This document shows positions 28,479-41,400 of a DNA stretch of 64,000 nucleotides, one piece after another (positions within the stretch are counted from its first letter, which is position 1; the number at the start of each line of letters is the position of its first letter). The notes under the pieces are model-generated. The model saw only the letters and a list, made by a program, of their open reading frames with translations. It made no database searches and was not told the origin of the DNA. The position numbers and the translations under genes are program-made. This DNA comes from Halisarca cf. caerulea (taxonomy: Eukaryota > Porifera > Demospongiae > Chondrillida > Halisarcidae): the NCBI GenBank assembly GCA_963170055.1, contig CAUJGJ010000006.1, positions 1,064,998-1,128,997 on the forward strand. The letters are read 5' to 3'.

Positions 28479-31400
28479 ATCATGATATGATTTGTGCCTT
28501 ACTTCGGTTTAGTGTTGTGATACTTGTCATAGAATATTCACTGCTTAGTGAAGTAATAGTTCTAACTTTGATAGCATACATTGTCTTCGGTACTAAGTTT
28601 GTGAGATTAATGGAGTTGAACTTTGTGGTCAGACTCATTTCCTCTCCTGACTGTGGTCCATACTTCACTTCATAGTTAACTATTGGCAGCCCTCCAGTGT
28701 TGTCTGGTTTGGACCAATTGAGTTCCAGGTTATTGCATGTTGTAGCCACAACTGTCAAGGTTCTGGGTCTGTCAGGTTCTGTAAATGAAGAAGTGTACAA
28801 CCAAAAGAATAGTTATGTATGAAATTGTATTCCATATTAAACTTGACAAATTTTGATCCATTGTACAATATACTGGGTAATTTCCATGTGGTAAAATTTT
28901 CGTGGATTATTAAAAATGTCTTATTCGTGGTCAAAAATTACAACTTCAACAGAATGACTACTTCTCAGGTGTGTTAAGGCCAGACACGGTATAAAATGAC
29001 GCAATGAATGCATACTATGCAAAAAGGCTTTTATTCCCTTACTTAACTTATAGTTGTACATTTAACCATTTTCCTCTAGGGCAAGAAAGACCTGGCACCG
29101 TACGGTAAAAACAACAAAATTAATGTGCACTAAACAAAAGAATGCTTGTAAAGGCTAACACAAACTGAACCAGTTTTTACAACTAAAACCAAAATTCCCC
29201 CTATTTAAACCTCATAATACGATTATATTTTCAGACAGAACGTGTACGTTTACTAATGTGTTCTTCATTCTGACGAATCAGCTATCTTATAGAACTCACT
29301 GCAAGTCAGTCCTTATAACGAATTTATTCAAAGTTGAAGCCATAATACAAGGCTACCATAGGTGCATAGATATTTTGGAAGCTGAAGTTGGTGATAAAGT
29401 TCAATGCTAAGGATAAATGGGTAAGCCTTATAATAACGTTTATGTGCCTGTAATGTGGCAGCTTCCTTGTTGGCAACATGACGGTGCATGCTGACCACAC
29501 TAAAGGTCGGGATTGGGTAAATTACTACGTACTGTTGCCTTTCTTGAAGTTCAACAGGACACACTGAGTTCGAAAGACTGTCATCTCGATTCCTTCGTAT
29601 ATTCCCCAGATCCTTACCATGTACAATGCAAAGAGTCATACATGTGTGTAGGCATGCATGACTAAAATTTTGTGAGTAAACATTTTGTGGTTCCCTTCTC
29701 AACCATGAAAACCACTATTTTTTACTCCTTGAATATTACCCGCTATGATATGATATGTATAACTAAATACTACAGGGAAATTGCTGGCACTTTGTGAAAA
29801 ATATAGTCATTTGTTCTGACCTATGTAAAAGATTATTGGTGAAATGTTCAAGTAGAATTTCCAATACAGGTGATTGCATTTGAAATAGGCATGCTTGCAA
29901 ACTGACCTGATAGGTTTATTGTCAACACTTGACTGTACATTCCAACTCCTGTCTTGTTCCCAACAGCTGCCACCCACACATTGTATGTGGTAGGAGATGT
30001 TGGTAGTGGTAGAGTGAGAGCTGTTGTAGTTTGTGTGGAAATTGCAGTATTCACTCCTGTACTGTTGAAGTCATAGACAAAAGTCGCATTTCCATATTTG
30101 ATGGAGTAGTTGGAGGTGGTCTGGTACTCACTGTGGACTGTATCCCACCTTAGGCTTTGATTGTAATGAGTACTGTTCACTATTTCAACTTTGACTGCTG
30201 TAAGATTGGACACTTCTGCCAGTCCTGAATGTAATATGAATGCGTGGTATTTTACTGTTTGCCACTTTTAAGGAGGGATGGTAATGTACTGCATGCTTGT
30301 ATGCATGCACACACACACATGCACACGCACTCAAGCATGCACATACGCATGCACGTGTGCACACTGACACCTGCATGCACACATGACTGACAAATAAATG
30401 TATGCACATATAGCACACATTGTCATGTACTATGATTACTAAGTTACATCTTATTTCACCTGTTAGTACTGTGTCGTTGTACTCTGTACACTGGTATTGT
30501 CCATTGTCAGCAACCTTCACGCAGCCAATAGCATACATTGTGTTGGGAAATAAGCTTTTTACTTCTTTCCTCTGTTTTCCATCCAGTCTATACGTATTGT
30601 TAGATCCAGACTGAGTTGTATTTACCCAGCAATGGTACATTGTGTTTCTGTTGCTTATTAATTGAATGGTTGTAGAGAAAAGTGGTGTAGCTGTGATATG
30701 TTTTGCTGCATCTGTAATAGAAATTTTTGGATACGTAAGTGTATTATATCATGTATATTTATTAAAAACCACTGCTGATACGTATATGCAATTTTCTTTA
30801 ACATAATATCTCCAAGTTGTTAATATTATAATTAGTCTATGGGCAATCTTTGAAAGTACTCTGACTTTAGTAAATGACCTAGCATTTTACTGCTTCCTTC
30901 ATGGATACTCTTAGGGGAACAACTCCAAGCATCTTCCTCATAGTCCCACGTTTTGAATAATTTTGTTTAGATTGAGTTTTTTGTCTTGAGCAGTGTTCTC
31001 CCAGCAGTACTCAAACATAGTGCTCTGCTATCTATGGGCAAAGTAGAGGGCTATGCCTATGACTTCATTCCTATGAGTTCCATAAAAATATTTGTTGTGG
31101 GTGAAGCCACACAAGCGAGACAAGTTCAGTTCTCAATGGTGAAGCCATTCAAATGATGAACATAATTATTAATTCGCTTCTAGTACCTTTTGCAGCATAG
31201 AGCAGGACTAGTCTGGCCTGATACGACCGGCAGGTACATGGGATGGTCGTAGCAGGCCAGGCTAAGGGCAGGACTAAAATCACTACACTGTGGATTGCAA
31301 AAGCTTTGCATTGAAGAACCCCTATCCCTAATCTGTTCCCGGGGTAGGGAGGTGGGCACGATGCCTTCAAACAATCCTGGGGAGAACCCTAGCTGATAGA

Positions 31401-34400
31401 GTACAGGGAGGAGTAATTTTATGAATATCCCAATAGTATACATTTTACAATACTTTCGTGTATATATAGGCCTGCTTTTTCTCATGCTCATGAAAGAGGC
31501 TAGAAAGGCATTTGTAAGTGGCAGTGAATGATCAAGAATAAACTGTGATATTTTGACAATGGAGAAATGACTAGAAGGGGGCTATATGTTGCCTTTCCCT
31601 TTCTTGTAATTGGCTATAGTAGATTACATTAAAAAAGTTCTATGGCATACTGTGAAATGTAAAACTTTAGTGCAGTTAAAGTTTCACAAATAAAGACTTG
31701 GCAAGTTTTCATATCTTTGTCTTGCAGATATGGACTGCCTGACTGTAAGCCCCCAGCCATTAACTCTTGGATGAAGACTATTGGACACGACACATGTTCA
31801 GAAGGCTGTTGCAAGGCTCTTCCCTTCAGACATGGCAGCTGTTTCGAAAAACTCTTCATGCAACAGCATTATCTATTGAGTAATGGGCCATTGCTGGTTG
31901 AACACCAAACAGCAAATGACTTGCGATACTCTCAACATGCATACTCTGCATTATGCTCTGAATTGGATCATCGAGCCTAGAAAACTTTTGTGAATTAAAC
32001 TCTTGAAAATGCCTCGCCGTTTGTGAAATTTGTGTAACTTAAACTGCATGAAAGCTTCTAATTCTATGTATATAGTCCAGTTCAGTCCAGTAATGGAGAG
32101 AGTTTGTGCATTGAATGTGATGTGTATTCTAGAACTGTTAGCTATTACTTTATGTGAGAGTGAGTGGTTGTAAGAGATTGTGGCATCAGCAGCTCTCATA
32201 CAAGCAGAGTGGTACCGGTGCAGAATATAGAATAATTCTGGCCGGGGAATGTAATTGCTGTTGAGTGTAGATCTTGAGCTAGGGTAAACGATACACTTGC
32301 GTTTTATACGTTTCCTTCATGCACTCTAGGAGTATGCCTGACTCAGTATATTGCTGCAAATAATTCTTGTCAGCTCTCAGACTAGTCTGGATATGTATAT
32401 GTATGGAAAACATTTATAAATGGCAAAAGGATGCAGGATTGACACAGAATCGTGCAAAGAGGTTTTACCAAAAAATCCTCCTGCAAATGATGTGTGTGAA
32501 CTGATATCAAGGGGCAGGGGGGAAGGGAGTCTCATACCTCATGAATTATAATCCCAGGCCTCCAGGAGTGGCTATTGGGCTAGCATCTTGCTGGGATTAA
32601 GGGGAAATGTATTTTGCTTTATAATTTCTGCATTTCATCACTATGTGGTTGAGTGAGCCGCATAAGGTACATTCTCCTGTCTTTGGCCTAACACCTGAGA
32701 AACATTCTGCGAACAGATCCATGTACATGTCTTTCTTGTCCCATCTTGTTATCCTTCCTCTGTGAAGCTCTCATTTTGAAATAAGGCTACATAATAGCTA
32801 TAGCAGTCTTCCCATCAGTGCTGTTCTGCAGCTAGCAACATGCTTCGGGCATAAATAAACATTTCCATGGCCTTTTGTGGGGTATAATGTGCAAAATTTT
32901 ATAATTCTAGCAAAATAAGGGAATGCTGTAGTCCACTGGGTAACATTTGTGAACGCTTGCACAGCCAGTTGTCTGCTTTATTCCGCTTGCCTCCATTGTA
33001 GGTGGAGATCAAGAACTTCTGATGGTAGACTTCTCAGTTGAGCAATGGACATGTCATACATGTTTGCCTAGAGTTTGCCCAGATGTATAGGAATTTGCTC
33101 ACTGCTTGCATGACACTTTCCATGGAAACTCTGCCTATAGCTTGTCCACAACCCTTAGCAATAATGGATTGTATATATTTACCATTTACAGCTTCCGCTA
33201 CACCCTGTTTTCTCATAATAATGTGCTATTGCTAACTGTATCGTTTCTTGTTGTTGCTATTATTAACATGTGAAAGTAAGTTGTTGGAAGAGGGAAATTC
33301 TACTGTGGGGACCAGTTGTGTTAGCTATAATGCTGGCCAGGGAAAATTTTCAGCTACTGAATGTAGGAGAAGGTAAACCATAGACTCTGATTTGAGGTTT
33401 CCCTTTTATTGAAATTACTAGCTGTAAGCCTATGGGAGTATGTCTGATTCAGTACTTTGCTACTATAACAAATAACTTATTGTCAGCTCTTAGACTACTG
33501 AATGAATACAAACCTTTTGTCAACTCTAGGTGAGTGTGTGCATCATGATGTATTATGACGTCTTACTTCGGTTTAGTGTTGTGGTACTAGTGTTAGAATA
33601 TTTGCTGGTGAGTGGAGTAGTAGCTCTGACTTGAACAGTGTACATTGTGTTGGGTATTAAGTCTGTAAGGTAAATAGATGTATTAGATGTGTTCTTGGTC
33701 ATGTTCATGCCCTCTCCTGACTTTATTCCATACTTCACTTCATAGTTGACTATTGGCAGCCCTCCAGTGTTGTCTGGTTTGGACCAATTGAGTGCCAGGT
33801 TATTGCATGCTGTAGCCACAACTGTCAAGGTTCTGGGTCTGTCAGGTTCTGTAAATTGAAGAAGTGTACAACTACTTATGCAATGCATGGTTGTGTGATT
33901 CTTGGTATTGTAGCTACTATAACAGTACTGTTATAGTAGTTTTGTGTTGCATGATGTTAGACTAGTAGGCCAAGAATACATTTGAAATTATATTCAATAT
34001 TGGGTACTAGATAAATATTGGTATGTAACGGTACTCCATTGTATTGCATATGAATTGCTGATAGTTATGTACGTAGGTGCTAGAAAATCAATTAGAAATA
34101 GCTAGTGCAGGATACACATGACATTGCAATAATAGGACTGTGGCAGAAGATTTTGTGAATGTAGGTCTAGTAGTGTTTCCAGGACTACGTTTAAAATTAT
34201 TGCATCCAAACTAACCTGATAAGTTTATCATCAACACCTGACTGTACTCTCCAACTCCTGTCTCCTCTCCAACTGCTGCCACCCACACATTGTATGTAGT
34301 AGGAGATGTTGGTAGTGGTAGAGTGAGATTTACCATGGCTGTTTGAGATGTCTGTATACTGCTGGTGCTGTTATTTGCAGCTTGTTTGTATTGTATTGAA

Positions 34401-37400
34401 TAGTTTGCAATAGTTTGGTGCTTACTTACTACTTCTTCCCACTTTATTTCTTGAGTAAAGTGAGTTCCATTCAACTCCACTGCTAGACCCTTACTGATGC
34501 TGGTGACTCTGTTTAAGCCTAACATGAGGTTAGCATACACTTTGTTACGTTGAAGATTGGTTTAAGAGAATATTAATAATATTATATAACTATAGGTAAG
34601 AATGACAGGGTACTTCACATGCTGTAATTACAGTGTGAGTAAACTGAAAAAGTACGCATTTACATCACAGAGTAATCGTAATTTACCATTTCAAGTCAAA
34701 ATACTATCATACTGCAAAAGTGTTGTAATAAAATCTGTGTACATGCAAGTATGACAGGATTATGGACCAGCTGTTTTGGCTGTGCAATCTTTGGTCAATA
34801 TTAATTCATTTATTTAGTGTAGCTAATGTGCATGTACACCTGGTTGCTAAAATTCAAGTGGCTAATATTCAATTTGAATAAAAAAAACTATGAATTACAG
34901 ATTCACAACAGTTAAATGTTTTCCTTTATAATAATTTGTTTTTTTAGCCAAGCTATATCTGTTATCTTGTCAATATGGCATTCACTTGAGATTGAAGTTT
35001 GCCAGTTCATACAATGAGCAGACCATTGTAAATTAATTGCTGAAAGGGTTCTATCCAGTGCAAGGAGCATGCAGGGAGAATGAGAGGACCTTCCACTCCA
35101 AACTCTACAGTTTCCACTACCAAAAATTCCTATGTAGTGAAAATTACTTTGAAGATGACCTACATAAGTGTCAAAATATACCTTTTCAAGTGGAATGGTC
35201 TATAATGGCCTCAAATACTACTTAATGTATAAATATAAGCTAAAACTCAATTTTCTTGGGGGAGCATACCACAGACCTCCCAACTGAATCTTTAATACCG
35301 ATTAAAGACATATCTGCACCTCTTCTGATCACTGCACTGCATGCATTCTATAGTTGTAGATGGTAGGGATGCCACATACAATGTCATATAAAACTATAGT
35401 CATAATATCTTGTGCGGCAGACACGTACTGTAATACTGAAACTTCTACTGCAAGCAGTAGATGGAATCCTAACTGACTAAAAAGATTACTTGGTGAATCC
35501 CTCCATTCTATGTTTTTTTGTTTATATTTGGTTTATTTTCACCTGCCTACTGATGAGTAGTGCACTTTCCTTGTAAGTTGTCCACATCTAGGTGGAAATT
35601 TGCTTGTTTCTGCCTTAACTGTTATACTTTCTTGTACAAAAGTACACTGCAGAATTTTACCTACCCATTGTAAGGCATGCAGCATTTTGACTGGGAGATT
35701 TCGATCTTTCATCAACCATCTCATAAGAGAACTTTTAAGGAAATGTGTTATTAAAGTTACTGTATCTTCTGAATCATGTTATATGACACTACAGTTGTAA
35801 CTTATTAATTAATTCACCTCCCTTTGCTTCACTGAAAGATGCTAAATTAAAAACGGGTGTTGGATTCCATTTTGAAAAACTTACAATGCACCGTGAGAAC
35901 TAAGTACAATTTTCCAATAGCTGGATATATAGGCTTCTGGATTATCAAAGGTTTAATCAATGAGTCATGCCTGAGCTCTCAGGCTGCTAAGTGATTGCAA
36001 CAAGATTGTGTACAACAAAAACATGACTACAATGCTTGACATTTATTGTGATTATAATTAACCAGGCAGATTTTTTGTTGATTATATTATATACTATGTT
36101 GTTCATTGCATGTCCATCAAAACCATTCATTGCAAAATTGGTTGTAACAGTGAGCACTTTACTTATTAATACTGTAGATGTTGATTTTCTTGAAAGGAGG
36201 ATATTTTTGCTAATTAGCAGGTTCAGGCTGTGATCGCAAATATTAGTAGACATTTGCTGCCATTGTCTGTGTAGGTATTGTAGGTATACCGTGTCAAACG
36301 CAAACATTTGATTGCAAATGTTTTTCAGTATGCAATATTAGCAAAATTTTAAGCCCGTTGAAAAATCCCCATCTACGGTAGTATAATATTCTAAATAGTT
36401 TTTCTTGTCTTACCAGTACAAAGGAAGATGTTTCAATAAAGTCTATAGCTTGCATTGAAGGCATGCAGGCAATATAGTAGTTAGTTGTGCATACAAACAG
36501 AGCACTTATATACAATTACACAGGGTATTTATAACCGTCCAGGAATAAAATGCAAAAATGGCCATCTTGAAATAGCTTCACGAATTATCGATCGTTTCTA
36601 CATAGTTGCCAAGATTTTCGACCAGTTCCTCTTACTTGATGAAAGTTGTATATATTCCGCGCATGTTGGTCCTTAACTAGCGATTGTTTCTATTGTCTGA
36701 AGGAAGATAACGAGTAGGAATACATGCAGTTTCAGACAAACTTTGCCTCGGTCGCTCCTATAGATCTCTCTCAATTCACATGAAACAACACGAAAATACA
36801 GAACAAGTGGTGAGCTATCCGAAAATATATCCGGGCTATAGGTTATAATCTTCCGTAAGAAAGTTATAACCGAAAAACCTGCTTCTTCACCCATCAAACG
36901 GCCAAAAGTTAACATAAATGGTCCAGTTACGAGAAGCTGCTAGATTGTAGCACTATGCCCGGAACGATTTTTACAATTTGATCGAAACATCTTTAGATTC
37001 CCTCGAAGTTGGATTTGGTGAGATTTGATGGCATCTAGTGGTCTAACGAAGCAACTTTATCTTCACCCTCAACAAAAGTGCCATTTTCATGACGTTTCAC
37101 AGATACGTAGGCATAGCGTCATAAAAGTCGCCTTCTTCCCTCATTCTGTTGAGACATGAAATTTCGTACGTCATCTGAAAGAAGATAAATGACGCATTAA
37201 AAACAGCCACTAATTGACGACGTTGAAAACAAGCACCACCCACAATCACAACTACCAACAGACAGTTATAACCACCCTGTATATATATGGCTATTGTTTT
37301 TTGTTTGCAATTGTTGTGATTGAACATATTAATTTTTGTACTGTATAGGCGACTCTTTTTTATACTCCTGAACAACTTTAGCAGTTGCTGGTCTTCTGAC

Positions 37401-38418
37401 CAGTTCAAATTCTGTATGAAGTTCTTAGTGGCTCAAGTAGATTGTACTGAAAGGAGCAAAAGCATCTAAAATTTTTCAGCTATTGCATGGGTTTTTAGTT
37501 GGTAGTGTTTGCACCGCAGTGGACTCATAATTATTGTCTGAAGTTGCTGTACGTTTAGGCTGTTGTCCATATTAGGTACTATTATCCATGAATCAATTAT
37601 TAGTAAACCATGTGTTCAGTGATTGTAGCCAGCCTATTGATTGTGTTCATGGTGAAGTATCTTTCTCGGAAGTCCAGTAAAAAATTTGCCTGATAGTACT
37701 TTCACAGACATGCATGCAGGACTTAAATGGTAACCGTTGCTGGGTACACTACCTAATGTATTTTTTATGATTTGTTGACAAGTTTGCATCTGTTACCTTT
37801 TTCCTGCTATGAAAACTTTAAGCAGTACACCACACTAACGCATCTATAAGAATATACTCCAGCTAACCTGTGAGCACAGTTGTATTGTATTCTGTACATG
37901 CATATTGACCGTCACTGTCCACTTCCATACATCCAATGGAATAAGGTGTGTCCAGTGATAAGCCACCTATTTGTAATATACTGTTGTTGAATGTGTATCC
38001 ATCTCCTTCAGGTTGTGTTCCATTCACCCAACATTGGTAAGTCTTCTCAGACTGTTTTTTCAATTCAAACGATGTATTTGATGTTGCTGAAACTGTTAAA
38101 CTTGATTGTGCTATAGAAAGAATTGTATGAAGCTCATTTGAAAAGTAATCATAATTTGGAAAGCAAAAATTTTAGTTATTACAGAACTTACTGTAAGTTA
38201 TAACATAACCCCTGGCCAGGACATATTAACATGCACCTCTAGAATAATTAATGTCTTGGGGATTCCACAATTACAATAATTTCTTGTTGCTCATATATAT
38301 TATGTTCAATCGAATGAATCTTAAGGCATACTTTTTGGGCCACCAAAGGCGGCCCCTAATTGTTTTTACTTTCACCGGAAGTGTCTGTAACGTCCGTAAC
38401 GATGTCAATATATATATA

Positions 38419-38458
<40 letters not shown>

Positions 38459-41400
38459 AACAACATGGCGGACGCGAAGTCGGTGCATAATCTTTCGGCT
38501 ATATTTCGGTGAAAATTATTTGTTTATATTCCTGATTTTATCAGCGAAGACCATAAGAGTTCTTCGAAGAATTATTTTAGTCAATAACGACGATTTCCAA
38601 GCGATTCGAGTTTCCAGGGCCGTAGGTGGCCCACAAGTTTTTTTAAACTCGAATCACTTGTTTGATAATGTTCAGTCCTTATCCTGTCTGATTATACAAG
38701 TGTGTTATGTCCCACTTTTGGATATATACAGCAAATAGACTTCCATTTCAGAGTCTATGCTAAATATTCAAAATTACTTGCTTTAATATGGACATAACCT
38801 ATATACCGTATGAATGTCCTTTTTTTCTTTGGCACATATAGGTTATATATAAAGATAATGTTTATTTGCAACTTGGATGTACTTTGTTGTTGTAACTGTA
38901 TAACAAACACTTACTTCTGTTTTCAGTTTGTCCGATTTTCATTATGTATTTACTGCTGCCAGCTGTATTCTTTGCTCTGATTCCAATGTTATACTCAGTT
39001 CCAGGTGTCAACATCACAAGAGTAACAGTATTTTGTGCTTTTGTAGACAATGTCATAGAATCATTTCCGTAGCAAACATCATAAGAAATTATTTCCTGTG
39101 GTAGTCCCCCATAATCAGTAGGCTTGGTCCAAGTCACTTTAAGCTTGTTACAGGTTGGCATTTGGATGCGTAATGAGTTAGGTTTACTGGGTGCTGCATT
39201 AAAGGAAGAAAGTGTTGTATATTATGTAGTAGACATGCAGTGGCATGCAGTGGCAGTGGCATCTATGCTAAGTGCACATATGTATAGTATGCATTGTTTT
39301 CTTTCACATTTTGAGACATTTGATGGATAGTAACATTGGATATATTCGTAGACACATTTACCTGAATAAGTCAACTTTAGTACTTGACTGTACTCCCCAA
39401 CTCCTGTCTCCTCTCCAACTGCTGCCACCCACACATTGTATGTAGTAGGAGATGTTGGTAGTGGTAGAATGAGATTTGCCATTGCTACTTGAGATGTCTG
39501 TATACTTCCAGTACTGTTGTTTTCAGCTTGTTTGTATCGTATTGAATAGTTTGCAATAGTTTGGTGCTTACTTACTACTTCTTCCCACTTTATTTCTTGA
39601 GTAAAGTGAGTTCCATTCAACTCCACTGCTAGACCCTTACGGACTTGAGTGACTTTCTTTAAGCCTAGCATGGGGTTAACAAGTACTCTGTTTGAAGTTT
39701 TCTTTGAAAAAGCTTTGCAGAATAATATTTATTTTTGTTTATGAAGTGTAAATGATTGCATTGCAGAGGAACTGAAGGTCACAAATGTGCATAGAATATC
39801 CTGAGAAACTGCAAATTTTAGAATTCAAACAAAATTATTGCTATCTTAACATAATAGAGTTAGAGTTGCAATGGGTTATTTAGCAACATTCTCCACTTTT
39901 CCAAGCACTCTTCTTGCAAACTTGCTTCCTTAGTTACATGGCATTGCACATGTGTAACAAAGTGCTGTCTTTGTGTGTGTATTTCTATGTGTTGAGTGTA
40001 GATTAATAACTAACAGTAGCTAGTAACCTGTGGTATCTGTATGTATGGTTTGTGTATTTTATATATAATTACATATGCTAAGAATTCGTTGTATAACAGG
40101 GTGGGTGGGTTTTTGGTGTTGTCCGTATGGAATTCTTGGTGTCAGAGCTCATCTTGGGCTGGTGCTCCATGCCATGGTGCCTTTATTTTTGACTAATTGG
40201 AAGTCTGACTGTCACAGAGCAAGCGACCTAGGTGCTCTTAATTCTTTACACATGTTCTTGGTGAATATTCACATATTATATTGAAAGCAGGTTGTCATTA
40301 CTACCCATTTACTGTTAGCCAGTTTTACAATGCATTTCCTCATTGTATTCAACTATGAGTTACACAATATTGTACAAATATTGTGCACAGCGGGTGTTTA
40401 TAACCACCTGTGGCATATTTGGATAATGGATGTTGCTTGTTTGCAACATCATTAGTTAGCAACTGTTCTTAATGCATCTTTGAGCAATAATTTCATGCAT
40501 AGTAACTTTGAATTTCACAGATGAACAGAATGTGAAGGAAATGTGAATTTTGGCTTGTTGTACCTGCGTATACTTGAAAGGTCATGAAAATGACTGTTTT
40601 ATTGGGATGGATGTAAAAACCCAGGTAAAAATTTCTACTTATCATCATATTATATTATTGTTTTTAATCATCTATCTCATTAACATGTTGAAATTTTTGA
40701 AAATCATATAGGAAAGGTGTTATAATTATTTCATTCATCCAAAATTTGCACCTTTTAAAGTGCAGGAAAACAGGTTGTGCCCACATCTTTTGTTGTACTT
40801 AAGCAGCTTCTTAGCGACTGCTGTTTTGATTTTTTCTCTTGGTCAAATGCATAAACTCTGTGCAGTAATGGCCTATTTGAGAACATCAGGCTGTAAAGTC
40901 ACCTAAACACATTATTGATGTGGGATTTTGTTTGTGATGCATGCTGCCTCACATTAAAAACGAAGACGTTGTGTAGTTATTGTCTTTTTATGTGAGGTGC
41001 TTTATTATGGAGCCAGCACCACCCCAAATGCATGTTTTTGCCACCCTATTAAGGGCAGGAAACCCTGATTAATTCTTGGCTTAGACTATTTTTGCTTTTA
41101 ATTTAAGTAGCATATCCATTCTTTCATTGATGAAATGCGTCAAGTGGATAGATTAGGTAAATGACACTGTGCACTTAAACTGCACTTAATTGTTGCAAAT
41201 GCAGAGGAATAACTCAACACTGAATAAGATAGAAATGAATCAGGGTAATGGCAGGTGTGTACTAGCCTACTGCTGGCTTACGCAAATGTCACCTTCTTTT
41301 TGATTTTTTTTTTCTGGGAACTACCCGGCTACCCTCAGGCTGTTGCTTTTCTTACCGTAAAGAAATTATTAAGCATCATAGCAAACTGCACAATGTCATA

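Noticed and set aside
29328..29702. 124-codon minus-strand open frame in the A4-B4 intron
   Set aside because: No FN3 pattern or other domain, and it is not bounded by splice sites that keep the phase-1 frame of the gene.
31629..31980. Overlapping open frames on both strands in the C3-B3 intron
   Set aside because: Mirror-image frames with no recognisable protein pattern; judged chance.
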